Under the pieces are notes generated by a model that was not told the origin of the DNA, made no database searches, and saw only the letters and a list, made by a program, of their open reading frames with translations. Shown here one piece after another: positions 63,207 through 64,000 of a stretch of DNA of 64,000 nucleotides (position 1 is its first letter; each line of letters begins with the position of its first letter). A program made the translations under genes and the position numbers. The stretch covers positions 186,001 through 250,000 of the forward strand of contig NZ_BSFN01000007.1 of NCBI RefSeq assembly GCF_027922365.1, read 5' to 3'. Source of the DNA: Pseudomonas turukhanskensis. Its GTDB lineage: Bacteria; Pseudomonadota; Gammaproteobacteria; Pseudomonadales; Pseudomonadaceae.

Positions 63207-64000
63207 GCCAATCGAAGGCGGCCTGGAGCATGGTGGGCGCTTGCAGGAGGCCGCGCGCGAGTACGGCATTGCCGTCAGCAAATGGCTGGACCTGTCCACC
63301 GGCATCGCCCCCTGGCCGTTTGCCGTGCCAGCCATTCCGGTAAGCGCCTGGGCGCGGTTGCCGGAAAGCGGCGATGGGCTGCACGCGGCGGCTTGTGCTT
63401 ATTACGGCGTAACTCAATTGCTGGCGGTGGCCGGCTCGCAAGCGGCCATTCAGATGCTGCCGCGTTTGCGCGCCCACAGCCGGGTCGGGGTGCTGTCGCC
63501 GTGCTATGGCGAGCATGCCCACGCCTGGCGGCAGGCCGGCCACGACGTAATGGAAATCGCCGATGCCGAGGTCCAGGCACACCTGGCGAATCTGGATGTG
63601 CTGGTGGTGGTCAACCCCAACAATCCCACCGGCCGCCTGTGCAGCCGCGAGCAGTTGTTGGCCTGGCATTCTCAACTGGTTGCACGGGGCGGCTGGCTGC
63701 TGGTGGATGAAGCCTTTATCGACATCACCCCGGAACACAGCCTGGCCGCTGCAACCCCGCGGGACGGGCTGATTGTGCTGCGCTCCTTCGGCAAGTTTTT
63801 CGGCTTGGCTGGGGCGCGTCTGGGGTGCGTATTGGCGGTGGACTCCCTGCTGCAAGCGCTGGCTGAACGCCTGGGTCCCTGGACCATCAATGGCCCCACC
63901 CGCACGGTGGCCGCGCACTGTTTTGCCGATCTCACCGCGCAACAGCAGCAACGCGAGCGCGCGCTTGCGGCCAGCCAACGCCTGGCTGCGTTAATGGCTG
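63199..64000 (+). CDS. cobC: Threonine-phosphate decarboxylase CobC (cut by the window edge)
   Basis: PLP-dependent enzyme giving (R)-1-amino-2-propanol phosphate for the nucleotide loop. 267 codons are visible, open to the end of the window. Landmarks are [50 protein letters not shown] and the PLP lysine (Lys199) in [15 protein letters not shown]. The start is a TTG at 63199 overlapping the cbiB stop; it gives the family N-terminus. Confidence 0.9.
   Translation, partial: MPKPIEGGLEHGGRLQEAAREYGIAVSKWLDLSTGIAPWPFAVPAIPVSAWARLPESGDGLHAAACAYYGVTQLLAVAGSQAAIQMLPRLRAHSRVGVLSPCYGEHAHAWRQAGHDVMEIADAEVQAHLANLDVLVVVNPNNPTGRLCSREQLLAWHSQLVARGGWLLVDEAFIDITPEHSLAAATPRDGLIVLRSFGKFFGLAGARLGCVLAVDSLLQALAERLGPWTINGPTRTVAAHCFADLTAQQQQRERALAASQRLAALMA

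Noticed and set aside
1..64000. CRISPR arrays, tRNA/rRNA genes, insertion sequences, prophage genes
   Set aside because: No regularly spaced direct repeats, no cloverleaf-forming tRNA sequence, no transposase or integrase frame was seen; the repeats present are palindromic REP-type elements.

Overview
The window looks like chromosomal DNA of a Pseudomonas, probably of the fluorescens/syringae side of the genus. The reasons are a GC-rich, densely coding sequence, several families of Pseudomonas-type intergenic palindromes (GTAGGAGCG..., GTAGGGCGAATA..., CCCTCACCC... types), a muxABC-opmB efflux operon, a glgA-treZ-malQ-treY-glgX operon and the aerobic cobalamin genes cobO-cobB-bluB-cbiB-cobC. 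All identifications come from reading the sequence and from family knowledge; no searches were run.

Layout. 1-9.5 kb: palindromic repeats, then a tripartite RND efflux operon with two different RND pumps (muxA-muxB-muxC-opmB). 9.5-15.8 kb: a DUF1993 protein, an acetylpolyamine amidohydrolase overlapping a polyamine-binding protein, then a DUF1989 protein followed by the three 5-oxoprolinase subunits pxpA-B-C. 15.8-29.8 kb (minus strand): one apparent ten-gene operon. Its first six genes are glycogen/trehalose genes (glgA, treZ, malQ, treY, a DUF2934 protein with a histone-H1-like tail, glgX). Its last four encode an acyl-CoA-dehydrogenase-like protein, a PIG-L deacetylase, a NodS-like methyltransferase and a family 2 glycosyltransferase, an unexplained cassette. 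30-33 kb: an MscS channel and several small stress-type or hypothetical proteins. 33.1-34.7 kb: a toxin-antitoxin pair converging on tatD. 34.9-39.9 kb: an MltF-like lytic transglycosylase, DoxX, SprT, Yip1, a DnaJ-related protein and a DUF547 protein. 39.9-44.9 kb: an AT-richer class 5 (CS1/CFA-I type) chaperone-usher fimbrial operon. 45.3-50.2 kb: ttcA, a DNA glycosylase, a sirtuin, two NlpC/P60 lipoproteins, an O-methyltransferase and an HNH protein. 50.2-59.2 kb (minus strand): a chemosensory operon (short membrane-anchored MCP, cheY, STAS protein, cheA, 4HB-MCP, cheW, cheR, cheB) followed by a NarL-type response regulator. 59.3-64 kb: a cobalamin riboswitch and the cobalamin operon, cut by the window edge in cobC.

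Most interesting observations. The chemosensory operon has three unusual parts. CheA carries a tandem 24-residue repeat that matches the c-di-GMP-binding MshEN consensus, between its P2-like region and its dimerisation domain. The short MCP carries a CheZ-like DxxxQ helix and a C-terminal QDDI peptide resembling CheY-binding peptides, while no cheZ, cheC, cheX or cheD is present. A STAS protein lies between cheY and cheA. Together they suggest a c-di-GMP-responsive chemosensory array with a receptor that may also act as CheY phosphatase. The four-gene tail of the glycogen/trehalose operon resembles a Nod-factor-like toolkit (glycosyltransferase, N-deacetylase, N-methyltransferase) without a known product. 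Three copies of the GTAGGGCGAATA palindrome arm supply the stop codon of the gene that runs into them.
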